Of a stretch of DNA of 50,527 bases, positions 7,999 to 15,132 are shown in pieces (positions within the stretch are counted from its first letter, which is position 1; every line of letters begins with the position of its first letter). The stretch lies in the NCBI GenBank assembly GCA_964615765.1, contig CAZTQN010000030.1:1-50527 (forward strand), given 5' to 3'. The translations under genes were made by a program, and so were the position numbers. The stretch comes from CAZTQN01 sp964615765. GTDB taxonomy: Bacteria; Planctomycetota; Phycisphaerae; Phycisphaerales; UBA1924. The notes under the pieces are model-generated. The model made no database searches, was not told the DNA's origin, and was given only the letters and a program-made list of their open reading frames with translations.

Positions 7999-9060
7999 TT
8001 ACGCCACCATCGGTTCGGCGTTCGCCTCGTCCTGGTCTGCGTTGCTCGCCCCCGGGCCGGGCCGGTCAAACGCGCCATTCTGAAACGCGGCCAGCGTCGC
8101 ATGCACCGCCGCGACGTCCGGGACAACCCGCATCGCTTCCTTGAAGCGCTTACACGGACCAAGCCGCTTGGCGAACCAGGAGACGCGCCGGCGGATCTGG
8201 ACCAGGGCGTACCGCTCGCCGCGGTATTCCAGCATGAGGTCGAAATAGCGGGCCATGAGGGCGCAGATCTCGGCGCGGTCGGGCTGTGCGGGGACCAGGC
8301 CGGTGGTCATGAGGGACCAGGCGTCGCGGAAGATCCACGGCGTGGAGAGGGCGCCGCGCCCGATCATGACGCCGTCGCACCCGGTGCGCTGCATCATGAG
8401 CCCCACGTGCTCGGGCTCGGTGACGTCGCCGTTGCCGATGACGGGCGTGTGCGGGCTGACGGCCTTGACGGCGTCGACCACGCGCCGGATCCCGTCGTGA
8501 TTGACCACGCCCTGGAACTTCTGCTGCGTCGTGCGCCCGTGCACGGTGATCATCGCGGCCCCGGCGAGCACGAGCTTCGGGGCCAGCCACTCGGCGACCG
8601 GCGCATCGTCGAACCAGCCCAGGCGCATCTTGGCCGTGACGGGGATGCCGTAGGGCGTGAGGGCGTCGCGCACGGCGTCGACGATCTTTTGCGCGGTGTC
8701 GGGGATGCACAGCAGGCGCGAGCCGCCGTCTTTCTTCGTGACCTTGTCGACGGGGCAGCCCATGTTGATGTCGACGATGGTGGCCCCGTGGTCGGCGGCC
8801 CAGCGGGCCCCGTCGGCCATGATGGCGGGGTCGGAGCCGTAGAGCTGCATGCCGACGGGCTTGTCGAAGTCGTTGGTGCGGGCCAGGTCGAGGCTGCTGG
8901 CGGTGCCGCGGAGCAGGCCCTGGGGAGAGAGCAGGTCGGTGCAGGCGAGCCCGAGCCCGCCGTATTCGCGGCAGACGGTGCGGAAGGCCAGATCGCAGTA
9001 CCCGGCGATCGGGGCCAGCAGCAGGGGGGTGGCGAGTTGGACCGGGCCGACACGGAGCAT
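7999..9060 (-). CDS. dus: tRNA-dihydrouridine synthase
   Basis: FMN enzyme that reduces uridines in the tRNA D-loop. The 353-residue protein has LLAPIAGYCDLAFR at the N-terminus, VDINMGCPVDKV with catalytic Cys102, KMRLGW, ITVHGRTT..Q.F.G, VIGNGDV and DGVMIGRGAL, followed by the helical tRNA-binding region. It is closest to the DusB-type branch, but the substrate position is not certain. TATCAT lies 9 bases before the ATG and there is no Shine-Dalgarno, so the mRNA is nearly leaderless. The start is divergent from the nucleotidyltransferase module, 37 bases away, so the two promoters overlap. Confidence 0.92.
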   Translation of the reverse strand: MLRVGPVQLATPLLLAPIAGYCDLAFRTVCREYGGLGLACTDLLSPQGLLRGTASSLDLARTNDFDKPVGMQLYGSDPAIMADGARWAADHGATIVDINMGCPVDKVTKKDGGSRLLCIPDTAQKIVDAVRDALTPYGIPVTAKMRLGWFDDAPVAEWLAPKLVLAGAAMITVHGRTTQQKFQGVVNHDGIRRVVDAVKAVSPHTPVIGNGDVTEPEHVGLMMQRTGCDGVMIGRGALSTPWIFRDAWSLMTTGLVPAQPDRAEICALMARYFDLMLEYRGERYALVQIRRRVSWFAKRLGPCKRFKEAMRVVPDVAAVHATLAAFQNGAFDRPGPGASNADQDEANAEPMVA

Positions 9061-9069
9061 GCGAAGGGA

Positions 9070-9092
9070 ATGATAGGAGAAGCGCGTAGAGT
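9070..9092. promoter_or_regulatory. Overlapping divergent -10-like elements
   Basis: Minus strand: TATCAT at 9075-9070, 9 bases before the dus ATG. Plus strand: TAGAGT at 9087-9092, 5 bases before the GTG at 9098. The two starts are only 37 bases apart, so the polymerase sites must compete. AGGAG at 9075-9079 could instead serve as a distant Shine-Dalgarno for the plus gene. Confidence 0.35.
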
Positions 9093-9097
9093 TGCCC

Positions 9098-9463
9098 GTG
9101 AGCCATCTGGTCCAGGACAGGGCGAGTCTGGAGATGGGGCGCCGGGTCGCCGCGGGGCTGAGGCAACACCCCGAGTGGGTCGCGCTGGCGCGGGAGAACT
9201 TGGCCCGCTGGAAGCAGCGGAACGCCGACGCGCCGGGGCTGGTTCGGTGCTATGTCGAGTGGGAACAGTTGCTGGGCGGCCCGTTGGACCACGTGATCGC
9301 CGTGCTGACCGCGGAGACCGACGAAGGGCAGCGCCTGCGCCAGAACACGCCGTTTGCGGGCGTGCTGTCGCCGCAGGAAGTGTGGGCGATCAAGCAGGCC
9401 GTGCGGGAGGCGTGGAAGGCGGAAAATGCTGGGCAGCAGCGGCGTGGAGGCGGGCAGCCGTGA
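9098..9463 (+). CDS. Small protein, first gene of a nucleotidyltransferase pair
   Basis: A 121-residue acidic/helical protein (SLEMGRRVAAGLRQHPEWVALARENLARW, then PLDHVIAVLT and LRQNTPFAGVLSP). Proteins of this kind are known to me beside DUF6036 nucleotidyltransferases as a presumed antitoxin or partner. Its stop overlaps the next gene's start as GTGA, so the two are translationally coupled. I chose the GTG at 9098 because TAGAGT sits 5 bases upstream; a TTG at 9092 is in frame and possible. No DNA-binding motif is obvious. The toxin-antitoxin reading is inference from arrangement. Confidence 0.65.
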   Translation: MSHLVQDRASLEMGRRVAAGLRQHPEWVALARENLARWKQRNADAPGLVRCYVEWEQLLGGPLDHVIAVLTAETDEGQRLRQNTPFAGVLSPQEVWAIKQAVREAWKAENAGQQRRGGGQP

Positions 9464-9996
9464 ACCGGGATCAGCTCGAACACATCGTGCGCGCCTGCGG
9501 CGGGATCACCGGCGCTACTGAGTTCGTGCTCATCGGGTCGCAAGCAGTGCTCGGGCAGTTTCCCGGTGCGCGGGATGCTCTGACCCAGTCGGTCGAACTC
9601 GATGTGTTCACGTGGCGAGATCCGCTCGACGCTGAACTGATCGACGGGTCGATCGGCGAGGGCTCGCCTTTTCACAAGACGTTCGGGTACTTCGCGCACG
9701 GCGTCGGTCCAGAGACGGCTGTTCTGCCGCGCGGGTGGAAAGAACGACTGGTGCCCGTGCGCACGCCCGCGACGGCCGGCGCGACCGGGTGGTGCGTCGA
9801 AGTTCATGATTTGGCCGTGTCCAAGCTGATCGCCGGGCGCGACAAGGACCTTGAGTGGCTTCGGTCTCTGCTGGCGCAGAAGCTCGCCGATTCGGCCCGT
9901 ATCGCGAACAGGCTCGAAGACACGGACGTTGAGGCCTCGGTCCTCGCCGCGGCCCGCGCGCGGTGGCGCCGGCTTCTGGCCGAGCGCCCCGTCTGA
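9460..9996 (+). CDS. DUF6036-type nucleotidyltransferase, probable toxin partner
   Basis: A 178-residue protein with the minimal nucleotidyltransferase fold: EFVLIGSQAVLGQFP (residues 20-34), then ELDVFTW with the acidic residues expected of the second metal-binding strand, GEGSPFHKTFGYFAHGVGPETAVLPRGW, and VHDLAVSKLIAGRDKDLEW. The GSQA form replaces the canonical GS-x-ARG. Family members resemble AbiEii-like toxins that modify tRNA. GTG start, GGAGG 9 bases upstream, coupled to the preceding gene. It ends 3 bases before the convergent exported protein. Function as a toxin is inferred. Confidence 0.75.
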   Translation: MNRDQLEHIVRACGGITGATEFVLIGSQAVLGQFPGARDALTQSVELDVFTWRDPLDAELIDGSIGEGSPFHKTFGYFAHGVGPETAVLPRGWKERLVPVRTPATAGATGWCVEVHDLAVSKLIAGRDKDLEWLRSLLAQKLADSARIANRLEDTDVEASVLAAARARWRRLLAERPV

Positions 9997-9999
9997 ACC

Positions 10000-11151
10000 T
10001 CAGTGCATCGGGGTGATGTTCCCCGTCGGGCGGTTGATCGAGAACGTGCTGGGCAGCAGGAAGTGCCGGTTCTTGTACACCAGTACTTCGCCCGAGAGCG
10101 TCAGCGTCACGCCCTCGCCCGAGGTGTCGTAGACATCTTCAAGGCGCATCAGGTTCAAGCACGGGAGGATGGTCATCGCCGGCTCGGTGCGCCCTGTCTG
10201 GCCCGTGTCGAGGCGGAACGTCAGCCACCCGTCATTGGCGCGGGTCAGGCGGCCGCGTCGGGAGGCGAGGAACCCGAGCGTGCGCGCGTCGGCACCGACG
10301 GCGGACACCGCCGGTGCGGCATCACCCGCCGGGGTGCTCGCGCTTGGACTGGACGCGCCGTCGCGTGCGCCGTCGGCGGGCGTGCCGGATTCCGGCAGAT
10401 TTGGGCGGCGAAGCGCGACCGTCTGCCGCGGGCCCGCGACGCGGTCCAGGTCGGCGATGATCTCATCGATCGACTTCTCGGGCCCGCCGGCGCCCGGTTC
10501 GCCGGGGCTGGTCGTCGCCGGGGCGGGCGTCGTGCCGCTCGCGTCACCGGCGGGCGTCGCCGCGGGCGCGGGGGGTTCGATCGGCGTGATCGGGCGCTGC
10601 TCCAGCAGTGGGGGCGTGGTCACCAGGAAGTAGTTGGCGTTGCGGTACGCGAGCACGCGCCCGCCGATCTGCACCCGCGTGCCGGGTGCCGCGCGCTCGG
10701 TCAGGCGTTCCATCGCGGCCAGGTTCGGGCCCTCGGCGAGGATCATCGGCGGGAGCGTGCGCCCCGACGCGTCGCGGTCGAACACGAAGTACCACCGCCC
10801 GGACTTGCCCCGGACCATCTGCCCGCGCGCGTTCGAGATGAACGCGCCCTCGCGAACCAGCGGCGGGTTGACGCCCAGACCGAGTTCCGCGGCGGGCGTG
10901 CCCGGCAGGTTCGGACGGACCGGCTCCGGACGCGTCGCCGTCCCGCCCCCGGGGGGGACGATGACCGGTCGGGCCGGGGCGGCCGGGGCGGCTGGGGCGG
11001 CCGGGGCCGCGGGGGCGGCTTCGGGCGTCGCGGGGCTCGGGCCGGGCTCGGCGGCCAGCACCAATCCCGGCGCCATCGACGACGCGGCGAGGCTGGCGAC
11101 GACAACACGACCGAGAAGCCGACAACGGTCCGGATAGGGCATCGCTGGCAT
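10000..11151 (-). CDS. Exported protein with a duplicated domain, function unknown
   Basis: A 383-residue protein with a signal peptide (about residues 1-33, ending VLAAE), an APAAPAA repeat and two copies of one beta-rich domain. Copy 1 (about residues 100-183) reads GQMVRGKSGRWYFVFD ... LAEGPNLAAMERL ... GRVLAYRNANYFLV; copy 2 (about residues 292-375) reads GRLTRANDGWLTFRLD ... LPCLNLMRLEDV ... GEVLVYKNRHFLLP. The copies are joined by a Pro/Ala/Gly spacer that also holds the helical motif SIDEIIADLDRV. The pattern suggests a paired OB-like or ligand-binding fold in the periplasm. I do not recognise a named family. No Shine-Dalgarno is evident. Confidence 0.75.
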   Translation of the reverse strand: MPAMPYPDRCRLLGRVVVASLAASSMAPGLVLAAEPGPSPATPEAAPAAPAAPAAPAAPARPVIVPPGGGTATRPEPVRPNLPGTPAAELGLGVNPPLVREGAFISNARGQMVRGKSGRWYFVFDRDASGRTLPPMILAEGPNLAAMERLTERAAPGTRVQIGGRVLAYRNANYFLVTTPPLLEQRPITPIEPPAPAATPAGDASGTTPAPATTSPGEPGAGGPEKSIDEIIADLDRVAGPRQTVALRRPNLPESGTPADGARDGASSPSASTPAGDAAPAVSAVGADARTLGFLASRRGRLTRANDGWLTFRLDTGQTGRTEPAMTILPCLNLMRLEDVYDTSGEGVTLTLSGEVLVYKNRHFLLPSTFSINRPTGNITPMH

Positions 11152-11298
11152 GGTACCGGAACATCGGCGATCGCGAGGTCGCTAGCCAGCACGGCCGACG
11201 TGTGGCATGATCGGTGGCCCCGCGGACCCGGGGCTTCGGGGGCGGCCTCCTGGCGGACGGCCGACCTCGTGGATACCGGGATCCGCGCCGGCGCGGTC

Positions 11299-11327
11299 TT
11301 GACCGCCCGGGCGGAGGCTGGTAGGGT
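11299..11327 (+). promoter_or_regulatory. Sigma-70-type promoter before the tRNA-Cys genes
   Basis: TTGACC (11299-11304), a 17-base spacer and TAGGGT (11322-11327); the predicted start is about 50 bases before the first tRNA. The -35 lies in a palindrome, GCGGTC-TT-GACCGC (11293-11306), seen again at 50134-50148. Confidence 0.5.
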
Positions 11328-11382
11328 CGTTGACGTCGCCGCTGCTGGCTCAGGCCAGGCGGCACGCGTGCTTTGACAAGTT

Positions 11383-11463
11383 GGGCGCGTACCAAAGTGG
11401 TCTAATGGAGCGGATTGCAAATCCGTTGGGAAACCTTCGTCGGTTCGAATCCGACCGCGCCCT
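11383..11463 (+). tRNA. tRNA-Cys (GCA) with an enlarged variable arm
   Basis: A perfect 7-bp acceptor stem (GGGCGCG/CGCGCCC), anticodon stem GCGGA/UCCGU, loop UUGCAAA with anticodon GCA at 11417-11419, T arm GUCGG-UUCGAAU-CCGAC, and U73, the discriminator expected of tRNA-Cys. The D arm has a 3-bp stem CCA/UGG. The variable region (11427-11438) is 12 bases instead of the usual 4-5 and can fold as GG-GAAA-CC, a GNRA-capped mini-hairpin. CCA is not encoded. Length 81 bases including U73. Confidence 0.9.
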
Positions 11464-11610
11464 TTCCCGTACGAGCGTGACGCCCTGAGGCCGAGTCCTT
11501 GCGGTGCGCCCGCCTGAGTGCTCCCGATGAACACGCCCCGAGCCATGACCGCACCGACGACCTGTTGTCCCCGCTGAGCGTGGATGACGTCGTCGCAGTG
11601 TGTGTCAGCC

Positions 11611-11684
11611 GGCCGCGTGCCCGAGTGGACTAAGGGAACGGATTGCAAATCCGTGTGTCGTCGGTTCGAATCCGACCGCGGCCT
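11611..11684 (+). tRNA. tRNA-Cys (GCA), ordinary variable loop
   Basis: Second tRNA-Cys, 147 bases after the first. Acceptor GGCCGCG/CGCGGCC, anticodon GCA at 11645-11647 in loop UUGCAAA, T arm identical to the first copy, U73, no encoded CCA. Its variable region is 5 bases (GUGUC). The anticodon loop and T arm are identical to the first copy while the acceptor, D arm and variable region differ, so the pair diverged after duplication or came from different lineages. Confidence 0.93.
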
Positions 11685-11813
11685 TTATCTCAGTCAGTTG
11701 GTCTCAACCAGTTTGACCGACTCCGGCGTCTCGCCGCAGGCTTTATCGCGGCTTCACCTGGCCAGGCGGTCCATCGGCCCATCGGTCCGGCGTCCTCATA
11801 CACGGGAGGGGCC

Positions 11814-12959
11814 ATGGATCGTCCGTCGAATGTACCTGGGTCTGGGTCGGGGTCTGTGCCGGCGTCGCTGACGCGGCGTGACATCGTGTCCGCGGGAACG
11901 GGGCTGCTCGCCGCGCCGCTGCTGCTGCGGTTCAGCGGCGCCCCGGCGAGCGCCGCGATGCAGTCCACCATGCAGGGCCAGCCCACGCCGCCGGCGGGCG
12001 GTCGGGGCGGCTCCGGCCCGGGCAACGCGCCGGCCGGCGCGACTGCCGGAGCTGCGGCGGCGGACGCCGGGCGTCCGGCCGAGCTCATCAACCCGCTGGA
12101 GATGTACCCCAAGCCTCCGTTCCCGAAACAAGAGCAGGAGTGGCCGGGGCTGACGTCGAAGATGCAGCCGCGCCCGGACCACGGCGAGCGCAGCTACCGC
12201 GGCTCCGGCCAGCTCGCCGGGCGCAAAGCACTGATCACGGGCGGCGACTCGGGCATCGGACGAGCGGCCGCGATCGCGTACGCACGCGAAGGGGCCGACG
12301 TCGCGATCAACTATCTCGACGTCGAGCAGCCCGACGCCGATGAGGTCATCGAACTCATCCGGGCCGAGGGACGCAAAGTCGTGCCGATGCCGGGGGATCT
12401 GCGCGACGAGGCGTTCTGTCGGCGACTGGTGGCGGACGCGGCCCGGGAGATGGGCGGGCTGGATGTGCTGGTCATCAACGCCGCGCGGCAGACCTACCAG
12501 GCGTCGCTTTCGGGCATCAGCACGCAGCAGCTCGACGACACGTTCCGCACGAACATCTACGCGATGGTGTGGATGACGCAGGCCGCGATGGAGCATCTCA
12601 AGCCCGGCTCGTCGATCATCTGCACGGCGTCGATCGTCGCGTACGACCCGCCCGAGGGGCTGGTGGACTACTCGATGACCAAGGCGGCGATCGTGAACTT
12701 CGTCAAGAGCATGAACAAGCAGATGGCGCCCAAGGGCGTGCGCATCAACGCGGTCGCGCCGGGACCGATCTGGACGCCTCTGCAGCCCAGCGGCGGGCAG
12801 GACCCGGCGAAAGTGCCGCAGTTCGGGGCCGACACGCCGCTCAAGCGTCCCGGGCAGCCCGCCGAGCTGGCCGCCTCGTTCGTCGTGCTGGCGTCGAACG
12901 CCAGTTCGTACGTCAGCGGTGAGGTCTACGGCGTGACGGGCGGGAATCCGACGGGCTGA
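11814..12959 (+). CDS. Tat-exported short-chain dehydrogenase/reductase
   Basis: A 381-residue SDR oxidoreductase of the YghA/glucose-dehydrogenase-like group. It starts with a twin-arginine signal (SLTRRDIVSAGTGLLAAPLLL, RR at 21-22), then a Gly/Ala-rich stretch, PLEMYPKPPFPKQEQEWPG, and the Rossmann domain: ITGGDSGIG (141-149) for NAD(P), NAA motif, and catalytic Tyr286 and Lys290 in YSMTK. The substrate is not predictable. ATG start with GGGAGG just upstream. The Tat signal implies export of a folded, cofactor-loaded enzyme, which is common for YghA-like proteins carrying this tail-first layout in planctomycetes. The next gene is a di-heme cytochrome on the same strand. Confidence 0.85.
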   Translation: MDRPSNVPGSGSGSVPASLTRRDIVSAGTGLLAAPLLLRFSGAPASAAMQSTMQGQPTPPAGGRGGSGPGNAPAGATAGAAAADAGRPAELINPLEMYPKPPFPKQEQEWPGLTSKMQPRPDHGERSYRGSGQLAGRKALITGGDSGIGRAAAIAYAREGADVAINYLDVEQPDADEVIELIRAEGRKVVPMPGDLRDEAFCRRLVADAAREMGGLDVLVINAARQTYQASLSGISTQQLDDTFRTNIYAMVWMTQAAMEHLKPGSSIICTASIVAYDPPEGLVDYSMTKAAIVNFVKSMNKQMAPKGVRINAVAPGPIWTPLQPSGGQDPAKVPQFGADTPLKRPGQPAELAASFVVLASNASSYVSGEVYGVTGGNPTG

Positions 12960-13006
12960 GAGCGGCGAACGCGTGAGCGCGGCGGGCACTACGCTCGCCG
13001 CAGACC

Positions 13007-14509
13007 ATGCCCACGCGTCCGGACGATCAACCCCGACATGCACGTCGCACCCGCGCCGGCGTTGTCACCCGCGCCGGCCGTGTGCTCGGCGCGGGCGTCA
13101 TCGCGTTCGGTGCGTTGGTGCTCGCCGGGCTCGCGGGGCGCGATCACGGGCAGCGGGAAACGACCTACTTCCCCGGAAGACCCGATTCGAACGGCGAACA
13201 AGTGGATGTCGCGGCCATGCCGAGCGATCTCGGTGGCGATCCCGCCAAAGGGCGGCAGTACCTGCTGCACGGGGACTACATCGGCGCCGGCATCCCGCTG
13301 GATCTCTGGAAGCGTCTGCGTGCCGGGCGCCCGGCGGGCGGGATGCTTCAGCGTGAGGGCGTCGACGCGACCGTGCCCGACGACATGAACCAGTACCGCA
13401 CGCCGCGCGGCGCGGAGGTCGTCTCCGGCGTCAACTGCCTGGGCTGTCATGCCAGCACGTTCCGCGGCGAACTGGTCATCGGCATCGGCAACTCGCTGCG
13501 CGATTGGCCGCCCGGCTCGACCGGGACTGGACCGATGAACATGCTCGGCGGTCTGATGTACCGCGCCGGCTCGCCCGAGCGGGCTTCGCTCACGACCTTC
13601 CTGCGCGGCGCCGCGGCTCTCGACAACAAGGCGTGGACGCCGATGCGTGGCGTGAACCCCGCGTTCCGCTTCGAGCAGGTCGCCGCGGCCCACCGCCACC
13701 CCGACGATCTCTCCTGGAGTTCGCGCCCGCTGTTCGAGTACGGCGACGAGCCGGTGTGGTCCGACGTGCCCGCGTGGTGGGGCGTGCGCAAGAAGCGCTC
13801 GCTCTACTTCAACGGCATGGGGCACGGCGAGCACGCACGCCTGATCCAGCAGATCGGCGTGGTCATGATCGACGACGCTTCCGACATGGAGCGCACGCTC
13901 CCCAGCATGCGCGATGTGCTGGCGTACATCCGCACGCTCCGCCCGCCCAAGCACCCCGGGCCGATCGACGCCGATCTGGTCAAACGCGGGGCCGATGTCT
14001 TCGCCGCCCGCTGCGCCGATTGCCACGGCACCTACGGCGAGCAAGAGACTTACCCCAACCGCGTCATCCCCGTCGAAGACGTCGGCACCGATCCGACGTA
14101 CGCCCGGCGTGTGCGGACCAGCGGCCTGCCCGAATGGTTCAACAAGAGCTGGTTCGCAGCCGCCGGCTCGGCGTACGCGACGGCGACCGAGGGGTACATC
14201 GCCCCGCCGCTGGACGGCGTGTGGTGCACAGCGCCGTACTTCCACAACGGCTCGGTGCCGACGCTGGAGGGCGTGCTCAACAGCCGCCTGCGCCCTGATC
14301 GGTGGACGCGGAGTTTCGATGACGCGGATTACGACACGGACCAGCCCGGGTGGCGGTTTGTCGCGATCCCGGATGACTTCGTCGGGCCCATGCCGCGCTC
14401 GGTGTATGACACGGGCTTGCCGGGCGCGGGCAACCGGGGGCACACGTACGGCGACGACCTCAGCGACGCCGAGCGGCGGGCGCTGATCGAGTATCTCAAG
14501 ACGCTGTGA
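13007..14509 (+). CDS. Di-heme c-type cytochrome (peroxidase/RoxA-like)
   Basis: A 500-residue protein with an N-terminal signal anchor (about residues 28-44) and two covalent heme sites: CLGCH at 144-148 and CADCH at 336-340. The C-terminal part has GYIAPPLDGVWCTAPYFHNGSVPTLEGVLN, the signature of the di-heme cytochrome c peroxidase and RoxA-type oxygenase superfamily. It should sit in the periplasm, moving electrons or acting on peroxide or a polymer. Which of these cannot be told; the size (about 55 kDa) lies between MauG/CcpA (about 35 kDa) and RoxA (about 70 kDa). TACGCT lies 11 bases before the ATG. Confidence 0.82.
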   Translation: MPTRPDDQPRHARRTRAGVVTRAGRVLGAGVIAFGALVLAGLAGRDHGQRETTYFPGRPDSNGEQVDVAAMPSDLGGDPAKGRQYLLHGDYIGAGIPLDLWKRLRAGRPAGGMLQREGVDATVPDDMNQYRTPRGAEVVSGVNCLGCHASTFRGELVIGIGNSLRDWPPGSTGTGPMNMLGGLMYRAGSPERASLTTFLRGAAALDNKAWTPMRGVNPAFRFEQVAAAHRHPDDLSWSSRPLFEYGDEPVWSDVPAWWGVRKKRSLYFNGMGHGEHARLIQQIGVVMIDDASDMERTLPSMRDVLAYIRTLRPPKHPGPIDADLVKRGADVFAARCADCHGTYGEQETYPNRVIPVEDVGTDPTYARRVRTSGLPEWFNKSWFAAAGSAYATATEGYIAPPLDGVWCTAPYFHNGSVPTLEGVLNSRLRPDRWTRSFDDADYDTDQPGWRFVAIPDDFVGPMPRSVYDTGLPGAGNRGHTYGDDLSDAERRALIEYLKTL

Positions 14510-14515
14510 CGCTTC

Positions 14516-14815
14516 TCAGCCCGCGACGAGCGTGCGGCGCAGGTGGGCCAGCGCGAAGACCGCGGCCTCGGCGTCGCAGGTGCCGACCACGGCGCCCGAA
14601 TCCTGACCCTGCCCGGCCTCGCGCCAGACGGCGCGGTGGCAGCCGTGCGAGTCGCTCTTGCTGATGGTCAGCTCAAAGCCCGCGGCGGCGAACTCCTGGC
14701 GCACGCGCGCGATCGTGGGGTACGACCGCCCGTCGGTGTCGAAGTGACACCCCGAGGTGTCCAACCCCGACCAGCCGGTCGCGACGAGTTCATCGATGGC
14801 AAACGAGAGACCCAT
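14516..14815 (-). CDS. Conserved-looking hypothetical protein
   Basis: A 99-residue protein (MGLSFAIDELVATGWSGLDTSGCHFDTDGRSYPTIARVRQEF...) with GFELTISKSDSHGCHRAVWRE in the middle. The mix of Cys, His and Asp (SGCHFDTDGR, SHGCHR) suggests a metal or structural site, but I know no family. GAAAGGG precedes the ATG by 7 bases and the codon use is like the neighbours, so it is probably real. It converges on the cytochrome gene with a 6-base gap. Confidence 0.65.
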   Translation of the reverse strand: MGLSFAIDELVATGWSGLDTSGCHFDTDGRSYPTIARVRQEFAAAGFELTISKSDSHGCHRAVWREAGQGQDSGAVVGTCDAEAAVFALAHLRRTLVAG

Positions 14816-15132
14816 TCGTTATCCCTTTCTCAAGCGCACCGGGCGCGCTCGCACACGGAACTGATCGCAAAACCAGCCGGGATGTAGATCGGCGTTCTTC
14901 AGGACGAATCCCGCCGCGATTGTGCTCGAAGGGTCGGAGGTTGAGTTTAGTCGGCCCGCACCGGCCCGTTCCACGGGTCAACCGCGGGCCGGGGGGCGGG
15001 CGCGTCAGCTTGGCACGCCTGTGCGGCCCCTCAAGAGATGGCACGCACCCGGGGGAAACTCTGGCTGTGCCGCGTGGTGGGAGGGTGGGGGGGCTAGGGT
15101 GCCGCGGCGGGCGCGGGAAAGGACCAACGAGC
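14816..15132. other. Intergenic region between divergent genes
   Basis: About 317 bases separate the small hypothetical gene (minus) and the AAA+ ATPase gene (plus). A TAGGGT hexamer at 15095-15100 could be a -10 for the ATPase, but no matching -35 is visible. I see no RNA gene, clear repeat or other element. Confidence 0.4.
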
